NCBI GenBank assembly: GCA_910577335.1
Contig: CAJTMJ010000030.1
Location: forward strand, 1-42,930
Length of the DNA: 42,930 bases
Direction: 5' to 3'
Origin: an uncultured Duncaniella sp.
GTDB lineage: Bacteria; Bacteroidota; Bacteroidia; Bacteroidales; Muribaculaceae
Shown here: one piece after another, positions 8,490 to 15,588 of the stretch
Layout of the letters: each line of letters begins with the position of its first letter
How positions within the stretch are numbered: the first letter of the stretch is position 1
Made by a program: the position numbers and the translations under genes
Notes under the pieces: generated by a model
The model's input: the letters and a program-made list of their open reading frames with translations, nothing else
Told to the model about the DNA's origin: nothing
Databases searched by the model: none

Positions 8490-9422
8490 ATGGAAATTAA
8501 ATCGTTAATTAGATCCCAATCCATTAGGCATAAACTAATGCGCATAGGAAAATTCTTGCCTGACAGAATAATGCTTTCTCTTCAATATAAACTTATCACA
8601 CATAGGTGGCCAAATTTTAAGACTCCAAAAAGATTTACAGAATGGATTCAGGTATATAAAATGACATATCGAAATCCAACGTTACTTGACTGTGTGGATA
8701 AATATGCTGTTAGACAGTATGTTACCAATAAATTGGGGGGGGTAAATCTTACAGTCTTATATCAAGTATGTGAGAATGCAGAAGCAATTAATTTAACAAA
8801 TCTCCCTGAAAAATTTGTTATAAAAACCACATCTGGAGGAAATGGTGATAATGTGCTAATTGTGAAAGATAAGACCACTCTTAATATGGGAGAAATGGTT
8901 CGGACTGTCAATGGATGGCTATCTAAAAATTACAGTAACACAGCACGAGAATGGGCTTATAAAAAAGCTGCGAATCACCCAAGAATCATTGTTGAAGAAT
9001 ATCTTGAAAATGACATAGAAGAAGGTCTTGATGATTATAAATTTCTATGTTATAATGGCAAATTCCGATATTTATGGATAGATAAAGGTCGTTATTCAAA
9101 TCATAGAAGGGGATTTTGGGATGAAAATCTAAAATTTCTTGATTATGTAAATAGCGATCATCCATCATTTAATGATGAACCGGAATTACCGTCCAACATA
9201 TTATCAATGATAACTGTTGCCGAAAAGTTAGCTTCTGATTTTCCTTTTGTTAGAGTTGATTTATATAATATTAATGGTCGAATTGTTTTTGGAGAACTTA
9301 CTTTCTATCCATGGAGTGGATATGTTAAATTTGAACCTGATGAATTTGATTTTTCACTTGGTAGATTTTTCCCAAAAACAGAAGAAAAAATATGGACAAA
9401 ATATATACTTGCTGGAAAATAA
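8490..9422 (+). CDS. TupA-like ATP-grasp protein
   Basis: 310 residues matching the TupA-like ATP-grasp family named after teichuronopeptide biosynthesis: FTEWIQVYKMTYRNPTLLDCVDKYAVR at the start (around 49-75), the lysine/glycine loop KFVIKTTSGGNGDNVLIV (about 108-125), the acidic IIVEEYLE and DDYKFLCYNGKFRYLWID strands, and VRVDLYNINGRIVFGELTFYPWSG near the end. Members in polysaccharide loci are thought to attach amino acids or similar groups to sugars by amide bonds (inference here). A run of eight Gs at codons 82-84 sits in this otherwise AT-rich gene; in its present length the frame is intact. The end overlaps the acetyltransferase gene by 31 bases. Confidence 0.8.
   Translation: MEIKSLIRSQSIRHKLMRIGKFLPDRIMLSLQYKLITHRWPNFKTPKRFTEWIQVYKMTYRNPTLLDCVDKYAVRQYVTNKLGGVNLTVLYQVCENAEAINLTNLPEKFVIKTTSGGNGDNVLIVKDKTTLNMGEMVRTVNGWLSKNYSNTAREWAYKKAANHPRIIVEEYLENDIEEGLDDYKFLCYNGKFRYLWIDKGRYSNHRRGFWDENLKFLDYVNSDHPSFNDEPELPSNILSMITVAEKLASDFPFVRVDLYNINGRIVFGELTFYPWSGYVKFEPDEFDFSLGRFFPKTEEKIWTKYILAGK
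8735..8742 (+). repeat. G8 homopolymer inside the ATP-grasp gene
   Basis: Eight consecutive Gs (codons 82-84, Leu-Gly-Gly) in a gene with low GC content. It is part of AATTGGGGGGGGTAA (8731-8745), which occurs identically at 9821-9835. Loss of one G creates TAA at codon 85, and gain of one leads to a TGA within about a dozen codons. Such tracts change length by slipped-strand mispairing in many bacteria. Confidence 0.7.
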
Positions 9423-9835
9423 GTAATTGGTTTTATAGAAATAAAATGAGACCTATAGCGGCTTTAGGGCGTTTCGTTATACGAGTCGTTTTTTCTGCTG
9501 ACATACCTTATAATTTAACTATTGGGAAGGGAACTCATTTTCCTCACTGCGCATTGGGTAGTCTTTTTCACCCTGATACAGTAATTGGTAACAATTGTCA
9601 CATATTACATGGTGTGACATGTGGAGGAAGAGGAGGTCACAACGGACTTCCAGTTATTGGCAATAATGTTTGGATTGGGGCACATGCGATAATTCTTGGT
9701 GACGTAAAAATTGGGAATAATGCTATCATAGGAGCTGGTGCCGTTGTCCTTTCAGATGTGGATGCTAATGCTGTAGTTGCCGGTAATCCAGCAAAATTTA
9801 TAAAATGGAATACTGAATGCAATTGGGGGGGGTAA
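9392..9835 (+). CDS. Hexapeptide-repeat acetyltransferase (serine acetyltransferase-like)
   Basis: 147 residues of left-handed beta-helix type. Repeats such as IGNNCHILHGVTCGG, IGNNVWIGAHAIILGDVKIG and IGAGAVVLSDVDANAVVAGNPAK cover about residues 66-135, and the likely catalytic His is in ILHGV. It resembles the small CysE-like acetyltransferases of polysaccharide loci, which O- or N-acetylate a sugar with acetyl-CoA, more than the longer housekeeping CysE. The ATG at 9392, inside the previous gene, is preferred over the one at 9446 because the preceding WFYRNK segment is typical of the family. The last codons contain a G8 tract directly before the stop. Confidence 0.82.
   Translation: MDKIYTCWKISNWFYRNKMRPIAALGRFVIRVVFSADIPYNLTIGKGTHFPHCALGSLFHPDTVIGNNCHILHGVTCGGRGGHNGLPVIGNNVWIGAHAIILGDVKIGNNAIIGAGAVVLSDVDANAVVAGNPAKFIKWNTECNWGG
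9825..9832 (+). repeat. G8 homopolymer at the end of the acetyltransferase gene
   Basis: Eight Gs immediately before the TAA stop, within AATTGGGGGGGGTAA (9821-9835), identical to the 15-mer in the ATP-grasp gene. With seven Gs the frame stays open for a further 18 codons and ends at a TGA (9885-9887) overlapping the ATG of the next glycosyltransferase (ATGA). With nine it gains three residues. Tract length could therefore control both the C-terminus and coupling to the next gene. Confidence 0.65.
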
Positions 9836-9883
9836 TTCATTGATATATAGATATTTATTATTTGCGTGTAATATTGAAAGAGC

Positions 9884-10660
9884 ATGAGTAATTTCGGATT
9901 GGTGTCAATCATCACTCCCTCTTTTAACTGTGCCAACTTTATTGGAGAGACTATTGATTCGATATTGGCACAGACTTACCAAAATTGGGAATTATTAATT
10001 ACCGACGATTGTTCAACGGATAATTCTCGTGAGATAATCAGTCGATATGCAAGTAAAGATCCTCGGATCAAGCTTCTTAATTTAGCTGAAAATTCTGGTG
10101 CCGGCATAGCCCGAAACAATTCAATAAAAGAGGCAAAAGGTAGATTTATAGCGTTCTGCGACAGTGACGACCGTTGGTATCCCGACAAGCTTGAAAAACA
10201 GATAGAATTTATGACATCTGTCGGTTGTGCGATGACGTACACATCATATATGACATGTAATGAAGCCGGTGAAAATACCGGAATAATAGTGTGCCGTCGC
10301 AAGGAAACCATTAATTCTATAAAAAGGGATGACAAGATTGGATGCCTAACCGTAATGTATGACGTAGAAAAAGTTGGTAAAATATTTATGCCTGATATTA
10401 GAAAACGTCAGGATTGGGCATTTAAAATAAGGGTATTATCAGTATGTAAAGTCGCATACGGAATGAAAGAACCCTTGGCGCTATATCGCCTTAGAAATAA
10501 TTCTCTTTCGAATAAGAAAACGAGTCTTATAAAATACAATATTGCAGTTTATCATTCTGTATTACGATGGAGTTGGGTAAAATCATATTTATATTTTGGT
10601 TTCATATTCCTCCCATGCTATATCATTAAACGAATGTCTATAAAATATATTAATCGTTAA
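9884..10660 (+). CDS. Family 2 glycosyltransferase
   Basis: 258 residues, GT-A fold: LVSIITPSFNCANFIGETID at the start, LITDDCSTDNSREII (about 38-52) and the metal-binding CDSDDRWYPDKLEKQIEFM (about 92-110). The RRQDW-type acceptor region of the family appears as KRQDWAFKIRVL (about 173-184). The last residues hold a hydrophobic stretch that may touch the membrane. It likely adds a sugar to the repeat unit. It is the last gene of the variable cassette, ending five bases before rfbA, and 48 bases separate it from the G8 tract of the previous gene. Confidence 0.9.
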   Translation: MSNFGLVSIITPSFNCANFIGETIDSILAQTYQNWELLITDDCSTDNSREIISRYASKDPRIKLLNLAENSGAGIARNNSIKEAKGRFIAFCDSDDRWYPDKLEKQIEFMTSVGCAMTYTSYMTCNEAGENTGIIVCRRKETINSIKRDDKIGCLTVMYDVEKVGKIFMPDIRKRQDWAFKIRVLSVCKVAYGMKEPLALYRLRNNSLSNKKTSLIKYNIAVYHSVLRWSWVKSYLYFGFIFLPCYIIKRMSIKYINR

Positions 10661-10665
10661 TTCCA

Positions 10666-11571
10666 ATGAAAGGAATTGTACTTGCCGGGGGATCTGGCAC
10701 CCGGTTATATCCGATCACCAAGGGGGTGTCGAAGCAGATGCTCCCGATTTATGACAAGCCGATGGTGTATTATCCCATCTCCACGCTGATGCTGGCGGGA
10801 ATTCGGGATATACTAATCATTTCGACACCGCAGGATTTGCCCGGGTTCCGTCGCCTGTTAGGTGACGGTTCGGACTACGGCGTCAGGTTCACATACGCCG
10901 AGCAGCCGAGTCCCGACGGTCTCGCACAGGCTTTCATTATCGGTAAAGATTTTATCGGCGATGATTCTGCCTGTCTCGTGCTTGGCGACAATATCTTCCA
11001 TGGAGCGGGCTTCTCGAAAGTGTTGAAGGAATCTGTCAAAACCGCCGAGGATGACGGCAAGGCGACTGTGTTCGGATACTGGGTTGACGATCCGGAGCGT
11101 TACGGCGTGGCGGAGTTTGACTACGAAGGCAACTGTCTGTCAATCGAGGAGAAACCGGAGCATCCGAAGAGCAACTATGCGGTGGTCGGACTCTATTTCT
11201 ATCCCAACAAGGTGGTGGATGTCGCCGCACATATCAAACCGTCGGCACGCGGTGAATTGGAGATTACCACTGTCAATCAGGAGTTCCTGAAAGACGGCGA
11301 ACTGAAGGTACAGACCCTTCCACGTGGGTTCGCATGGCTTGATACCGGCACCCACGACTCCCTTGCCGAGGCTTCGATTTATGTCGAGGTGCTTGAAAAA
11401 CGCCAAGGGCTGAAGATTGCCTGTCTTGAGGGGATAGCATACCGCCAAGGCTGGATCACCAAGGAGAAGATGGTGGAACTGGCTCAGCCGATGCTCAAAA
11501 ACCAGTACGGGCAGTATCTGTTGAAGGTGGTGGAGGAACTTGACAGGACAGAAACTCCTAATCTTGATTGA
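10666..11571 (+). CDS. rfbA: Glucose-1-phosphate thymidylyltransferase
   Basis: 301 residues, the usual length of RfbA/RmlA. It makes dTDP-glucose from dTTP and glucose-1-phosphate, the first step of dTDP-L-rhamnose synthesis. The signature GIVLAGGSGTRLYPITKGVS (3-22) and the following KQMLPIYDKPMVYYPIS are complete, as are VLGDNIFHG (about 106-114) and EEKPEHPKSNYAVVGLYFYP. Base composition jumps to GC-rich here compared with the cassette, so the rfb block is probably the conserved right end of the locus. Confidence 0.97.
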   Translation: MKGIVLAGGSGTRLYPITKGVSKQMLPIYDKPMVYYPISTLMLAGIRDILIISTPQDLPGFRRLLGDGSDYGVRFTYAEQPSPDGLAQAFIIGKDFIGDDSACLVLGDNIFHGAGFSKVLKESVKTAEDDGKATVFGYWVDDPERYGVAEFDYEGNCLSIEEKPEHPKSNYAVVGLYFYPNKVVDVAAHIKPSARGELEITTVNQEFLKDGELKVQTLPRGFAWLDTGTHDSLAEASIYVEVLEKRQGLKIACLEGIAYRQGWITKEKMVELAQPMLKNQYGQYLLKVVEELDRTETPNLD

Positions 11572-11574
11572 ATC

Positions 11575-12156
11575 ATGGAAGTAATCAAAACAGACATAGA
11601 CGGCGTGGTCATCATCGAGCCACGTATTTTCAAGGATGCGAGGGGATATTTTTTCGAGAGCTATTCAAAGCGGGAGTTTGACGAAAAGGTGCGTCCGATA
11701 AATTTTGTGCAGGACAACGAGTCTTGTTCCTCCTACGGCGTGATGCGGGGGCTGCATTTCCAGCGTCCGCCGTTTGCGCAGTCCAAGCTTGTGCGCTGCG
11801 TCAAGGGTGCAGTGTTGGATGTTGCGGCTGACATCCGCAAGGGTTCACCGACATACGGTAGGCATGTCGCTGTTGAACTGACGGAAGACAACCACAGGCA
11901 GTTTTTTATCCCCCGAGGTTTCGCCCATGGATTTGCCGTGCTGAGTGACATCGCCGTGTTTCAGTACAAATGCGACAACTACTACCATCCGGAAGCCGAC
12001 GGCGGCATCTCGATTCAGGATGAATCCCTCGGAATAGACTGGCGCATCAATCCGGCGAAAGCCATCCTTTCAGATAAGGACACGAAGCATTCCATTCTGG
12101 CTGACTTCGACTCTCCGTTTGACTACAACGAGGATTTGTATGCGGCTTTGCACTAA
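11575..12156 (+). CDS. rfbC: dTDP-4-dehydrorhamnose 3,5-epimerase
   Basis: 193 residues. It converts dTDP-4-keto-6-deoxyglucose to dTDP-4-keto-rhamnose in the cytoplasm. The cupin core is clear: QDNESCSSYGVMRGLHFQ (about 46-63, with the catalytic His in GLHFQ), KLVRCVKGAVLDVAADIRKG (about 71-90), and FIPRGFAHGFAVLSD. It lies three bases after rfbA and is followed by the toxin-antitoxin insertion instead of rfbD. Confidence 0.95.
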   Translation: MEVIKTDIDGVVIIEPRIFKDARGYFFESYSKREFDEKVRPINFVQDNESCSSYGVMRGLHFQRPPFAQSKLVRCVKGAVLDVAADIRKGSPTYGRHVAVELTEDNHRQFFIPRGFAHGFAVLSDIAVFQYKCDNYYHPEADGGISIQDESLGIDWRINPAKAILSDKDTKHSILADFDSPFDYNEDLYAALH

Positions 12157-12172
12157 CAAAATTAGCCAACTT

Positions 12173-12204
12173 TTTGTTTTACCAATAAATAAGTCGTAAA
12201 TTTG
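12173..12204 (+). promoter_or_regulatory. Consensus promoter for the toxin-antitoxin pair
   Basis: TTTG (12173-12176), a 20-base spacer and TAAATTTG (12197-12204) fit the Bacteroidota primary sigma consensus TTTG-N19-21-TAnnTTTG exactly. The antitoxin ATG is 26 bases downstream. The pair, and possibly rfbD and rfbB behind it, can therefore be transcribed independently of the main operon promoter. Confidence 0.75.
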
Positions 12205-12230
12205 CGTTATAAATCAAATCCCCGAATGTC

Positions 12231-12449
12231 ATGACACAGCTCGTAATAAATATTGAGGATGCTTCCGTCAAAGCTACCCTGAAACAGGCTCTTTTAAAAG
12301 TAATGAGCAATTTTAAGGGTGTATCATTTGAAGAGGAGGACTCGTATACGCTCGACGACGCCCTTGAGGAGGTTAGGAGGGGTGATGTCATCATATACGA
12401 GTCTGCGGAAGACTTCCTAAACCATCTCCGCCGTGAAATACAGGATTGA
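12231..12449 (+). CDS. Antitoxin of a RelB/YafQ-type pair
   Basis: 72 residues, acidic (SFEEEDSYTLDDALEEVRRGD in the middle), with no clear DNA-binding motif visible by eye. It is called an antitoxin from size, charge, position directly before a YafQ-like toxin and the 17-base overlap with that gene. The start is like that of small Bacteroidota antitoxins (TQLVINIEDASVKATLKQAL). It has its own promoter. Members of this group bind the toxin and usually repress their own operon. Confidence 0.75.
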   Translation: MTQLVINIEDASVKATLKQALLKVMSNFKGVSFEEEDSYTLDDALEEVRRGDVIIYESAEDFLNHLRREIQD

Positions 12450-12708
12450 AACGCCGTCGTCATTCACAAAGGCACTCAAACGTTGTCTTAAACGAGGGCT
12501 TGAGTACGAACTTTTTGAAAATGTGGTAAAAATACTCGCAACAGAAGGTTCACTTCCACCGAAATATCGACCTCATAAGCTTTCCGGCAAATATAATGGA
12601 TTATGGGAATGTCATATTCAGCCTGACTGGCTGCTGATATGGAAACAAAATGACACTGAGCTTGTCTTGGTCATGATTAACACAGGTTCCCATTCCGACT
12701 TATTTTAA
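12433..12708 (+). CDS. YafQ-family (RelE/ParE superfamily) toxin
   Basis: 91 residues starting at GTG 12433 inside the antitoxin gene. Features of the YafQ group are FTKALKRCLKRGLEYELFENVVKIL (about 11-35), LPPKYRPHKLSGKYNGLWECHIQPDWLLIWK (about 41-71) and the C-terminal VMINTGSHSDLF, including the conserved His residues and the near-terminal SHSDLF tail. YafQ-type toxins are ribosome-dependent mRNA endonucleases. The gene ends 12 bases before rfbD, so the module sits inside the rhamnose operon. Confidence 0.88.
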   Translation: MKYRIETPSSFTKALKRCLKRGLEYELFENVVKILATEGSLPPKYRPHKLSGKYNGLWECHIQPDWLLIWKQNDTELVLVMINTGSHSDLF

Positions 12709-12720
12709 AATTATCAATTC

Positions 12721-13623
12721 ATGAACATACTTGTTACCGGATCCAACGGGCAGCTCGGCAATTGCCTGCGCATCGCCTCCAAAGGTTCCAATGACAAATA
12801 CATCTTCACAGACGTTACCGAACTTGACATAGACGGTACCCATATCTCCCGCCTTGACATAACGGATGCCGAAGCGGTCATGAAAATGGTGAAGGACAAG
12901 GGTGTGGATGTCATCGTAAACTGCGCAGCATACACAAACGTGGACGCAGCCGAGGACAACCAGAATCTCGCAGAACTGCTCAACGCAACTGCCGTCCGCA
13001 ATCTCGCCGAGGCGGTAAGGGCGAACGATGGAACTCTAATCCACATCTCCACCGACTACGTTTTCGGTAAGGAACCGTACAATATCCCTTGCCGCGAGGA
13101 CCAGAAAGGCACTCCCACCGGAGTCTATGGCATGACCAAGCTTCACGGCGAGCAGCAGATTGCTGAATCCGGTGTGAAAGCACTCATATTACGTACCGCA
13201 TGGCTATACTCTGAGTACGGCAAGAACTTCGTCAAGACGATGCTTAATCTCACAGCCACCCAACCGGAGCTTAAAGTGGTTTTTGACCAGACAGGAACCC
13301 CGACATACGCACAGGATCTTGCCGAAGCCATTTTCAACATCATTGAAAACCGCAAATTCGAGGGCAACGAGGGCATCTACCATTATTCAAACGAGGGAGT
13401 TTGCTCATGGTACGACTTCACCAAGATGATCGCCGAATACGCCGGAAACACTGCCTGCGACATACAGCCTTGCCATTCCTCCGAGTTCCCCTCGAAGGTC
13501 ATACGCCCTTCTTACTCAGTTCTTGACAAGACCAAATTCAAGGAAACATTCGAGTTGAAAGTCCCATATTGGACCGATTCCCTCAAAATCTGCATCAAAA
13601 ATCTAAAAGAAACATCAAAATGA
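12721..13623 (+). CDS. rfbD: dTDP-4-dehydrorhamnose reductase
   Basis: 300 residues, short-chain dehydrogenase fold. It performs the last step to dTDP-L-rhamnose with NAD(P)H. The Rossmann motif ILVTGSNGQLGN (3-14), VNCAAYTNVDAAE (about 66-78), STDYVFG and the catalytic Y-x3-K in YGMTKLHGE (about 136-144) are all present. Its TGA overlaps the ATG of rfbB (ATGA). It follows the toxin gene by 12 bases, so its expression may depend partly on the internal promoter before the antitoxin. Confidence 0.96.
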   Translation: MNILVTGSNGQLGNCLRIASKGSNDKYIFTDVTELDIDGTHISRLDITDAEAVMKMVKDKGVDVIVNCAAYTNVDAAEDNQNLAELLNATAVRNLAEAVRANDGTLIHISTDYVFGKEPYNIPCREDQKGTPTGVYGMTKLHGEQQIAESGVKALILRTAWLYSEYGKNFVKTMLNLTATQPELKVVFDQTGTPTYAQDLAEAIFNIIENRKFEGNEGIYHYSNEGVCSWYDFTKMIAEYAGNTACDIQPCHSSEFPSKVIRPSYSVLDKTKFKETFELKVPYWTDSLKICIKNLKETSK

Positions 13624-14753
13624 AACGCAACATACTCATAACCGGGGGTGCCGGGTTTATTGGCAGCCATGTGGTCCGCCTTTTCGTGAACAAGTATCAG
13701 GAGTATCATATTGTCAATCTCGACAAGCTGACGTACGCCGGTAACCTCGCTAATCTCAAGGACATTGAGGACAAGCCAAACTACACATTCGTGAAGGCTG
13801 ACATAGCTGATCTTGACGAGATGCGACGCATAATCAGGGGATACGAGATTGACGGCATCATCCACCTTGCCGCCGAGAGCCATGTTGACCGCTCCATAAA
13901 GGATCCGTTCACCTTCGCACGGACAAATGTCATGGGCACGCTCGCCCTGCTTCAGGCGGCTAAAGAATACTGGGAATCTCTGCCCGAAAAGTACGAAGGT
14001 AAGCGTTTCTACCATATCTCCACCGATGAGGTTTACGGTGCGCTTGAATTAACCAATCCCGAAGGCATCGAATCACCATTCACCACCACTGCGTCCTCGG
14101 AGCATCATCACGCTTACGGCACAGAATTCTTCCTCGAAACGACAAAATACAACCCGCACAGCCCGTACAGCGCATCCAAGGCATCGTCCGACCACTTCGT
14201 GCGTGCCTACCACGACACATACGGTATGCCAACCATCGTGACCAACTGCTCAAACAATTACGGTCCCTATCAGTTCCCCGAGAAGCTGATACCGCTGTTC
14301 ATCAATAACATCCGTCACCGCAAGCCGTTGCCTGTCTACGGCAAGGGTGAGAACGTGCGTGACTGGCTTTATGTCGTTGACCACGCCCGTGCCATCGACA
14401 CCATCTTCCATGAAGGCAAAATAGCCGAGACCTATAACATTGGTGGCTTCAACGAATGGAAAAACATCGACATCATCAAGGTCATCATCAAGACAGTTGA
14501 CCGTCTCCTCGGCAATCCCGAAGGCTACAGCGACGAACTCATCACATACGTCACCGACCGCCTCGGGCACGACATGCGCTACGCCATAGACTCCCGCAAG
14601 CTCCAGCGGGAACTCGGCTGGGAACCGTCCCTCCAGTTCGAGGAAGGGATTGAAAAGACCGTCCGCTGGTACCTCGACAATCAGGACTGGATGGACAACA
14701 TCACCTCCGGTGACTACGAACGCTACTACGACGACATGTACAAGAACAGATGA
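13620..14753 (+). CDS. rfbB: dTDP-glucose 4,6-dehydratase
   Basis: 377 residues from the ATG at 13620, which overlaps the rfbD stop; the frame is open further upstream but that would run through the end of rfbD. It converts dTDP-glucose to dTDP-4-keto-6-deoxyglucose. ILITGGAGFIGSHVVRLF (5-22), HLAAESHVDRSI (about 83-94), STDEVYGAL and Y-x3-K in YSASKASSDHFVRAYH are clear. The gene is last in the locus and is followed by a strong terminator. The order rfbA-rfbC-rfbD-rfbB is preserved despite the inserted toxin-antitoxin pair. Confidence 0.97.
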   Translation: MKRNILITGGAGFIGSHVVRLFVNKYQEYHIVNLDKLTYAGNLANLKDIEDKPNYTFVKADIADLDEMRRIIRGYEIDGIIHLAAESHVDRSIKDPFTFARTNVMGTLALLQAAKEYWESLPEKYEGKRFYHISTDEVYGALELTNPEGIESPFTTTASSEHHHAYGTEFFLETTKYNPHSPYSASKASSDHFVRAYHDTYGMPTIVTNCSNNYGPYQFPEKLIPLFINNIRHRKPLPVYGKGENVRDWLYVVDHARAIDTIFHEGKIAETYNIGGFNEWKNIDIIKVIIKTVDRLLGNPEGYSDELITYVTDRLGHDMRYAIDSRKLQRELGWEPSLQFEEGIEKTVRWYLDNQDWMDNITSGDYERYYDDMYKNR

Positions 14754-14797
14754 CATACTCTGACATTCCGTAATATCCCTAACGGGTTAGAGGAAAT

Positions 14798-14825
14798 AAA
14801 AAAGGAGCCGAAGCTCCTTTTTTTG
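14798..14825 (+). terminator. Intrinsic terminator after the polysaccharide locus
   Basis: An AAA-GGAGC stem pairs with GCTCC-TTT around a CGAA tetraloop (stem 14804-14808 with 14813-14817), followed by a run of seven Ts. It lies 45 bases after the rfbB stop and probably ends the operon. Confidence 0.9.
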
Positions 14826-14953
14826 TTTTATATATTTGCGTTTTAGATGTTTGTTTTATATACCTACATTTTAGGCTTTAGTTTTATGTATTTGCAGTTT
14901 TAAGTTCTTGTTTTATACACCTAACATTTTAGGCTTTTGTTTTATGTACACAC
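14825..14953. repeat. Nested 28-29 bp tandem repeat
   Basis: Five degenerate copies begin with GTTTTAT at 14825, 14853, 14881, 14910 and 14939 (the last is partial). Copies 1 and 3 share TTTGC-GTTTTA, while copies 2 and 4 share CCTA-CATTTTAGGCTTT, so the array looks like a duplicated 57-base unit that is itself a dimer. The rest up to 15053 holds no gene I can support. Confidence 0.8.
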
Positions 14954-15053
14954 AACATAGCCATACATCCAATACATATAGTAATAGCGCTCTGCTTCTG
15001 ATGCATTTTGCAGGGGTGCTTTGCCTCTGGAATTTTTTGACCGGGGGTGGGGG

Positions 15054-15509
15054 TTAGTGTTGGAAGGTTTTGGAGATTTGTTGGGAGACGTTTTCGATGG
15101 CTTTGCGGATGTCAACGGCTGTGGTGATACCGAGTGCGTAGGCTCCGCGGCATGATACTATGGGGCGACCGGTGTTGAAATCGATGAAGTTCACTATGAC
15201 CACCGTGCCGCCTTCCTGAGAAGCATCGACGCTGAACTGTGCCAGAAGCAGGTCGTTTTTCTGGCTCTGTGTCAGGTTGTAGATATTCATTTCATTGACC
15301 AGCTCCAAACCGGTCTGTTCGATGGCGTCATACAGCTGTATCTGATACTCCATCAATTGCGGAGGTATGCGGTAGGTGTCATCGTTTATCACCGACACGT
15401 ACCGGTAGTGACTCAGGTTTGCGTTGGTTGCCACTGTTGACCTTGATGTTGTGCATGATGTAAGTGTTGCTACTAAGGCGACAATAAGGAGAAAAAGTGA
15501 TTTTTTCAT
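15054..15509 (-). CDS. Small lipoprotein of unknown function
   Basis: 151 residues. The N-terminus MKKSLFLLIVALVATLTSC is a lipoprotein signal with Cys19 as the probable lipidation site, so the protein should sit in the outer membrane or periplasm. The mature part (YRYVSVINDDTYRIPPQLM, then a central acidic region and FNTGRPIVSCRGAYALGIT) has no family I recognise. It is co-directional with and downstream of the GH127 gene but separated from it by a 79-base gap with a strong hairpin, so it may be expressed at a lower level or be outside the utilisation locus. Confidence 0.75.
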   Translation of the reverse strand: MKKSLFLLIVALVATLTSCTTSRSTVATNANLSHYRYVSVINDDTYRIPPQLMEYQIQLYDAIEQTGLELVNEMNIYNLTQSQKNDLLLAQFSVDASQEGGTVVIVNFIDFNTGRPIVSCRGAYALGITTAVDIRKAIENVSQQISKTFQH

Positions 15510-15528
15510 AATATCATTTGTGTTAATT

Positions 15529-15564
15529 CCGGGCGTTGTATCTCAGAGAGCTTACAGCGCCCGG
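15529..15564 (-). terminator. Strong hairpin between GH127 and lipoprotein genes
   Basis: A 12-bp stem CCGGGCGTTGTA / TACAGCGCCCGG with one G-T pair and a 12-base loop lies downstream of the GH127 stop on the - strand. There is no T tract on the - strand side, so it may be an attenuator or an mRNA 3'-end stabiliser instead of a full terminator. Confidence 0.55.
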
Positions 15565-15588
15565 ATAAGTTATGAGAGTTAAATCAGT

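Noticed and set aside
13569..13619. Upstream start for rfbB
   Set aside because: It would overlap the end of rfbD by 55 bases and precede the conserved N-terminal Rossmann motif with unrelated residues; the ATGA overlap at 13620 is the natural start.
14250..14756. 168-codon open frame on the - strand inside rfbB
   Set aside because: Val/Asp-rich translation with no family; it mirrors the rfbB codons and has no start signal or promoter.
14825..14953. CRISPR array
   Set aside because: Units follow each other without unique spacers of constant length and are degenerate; no cas gene is nearby.
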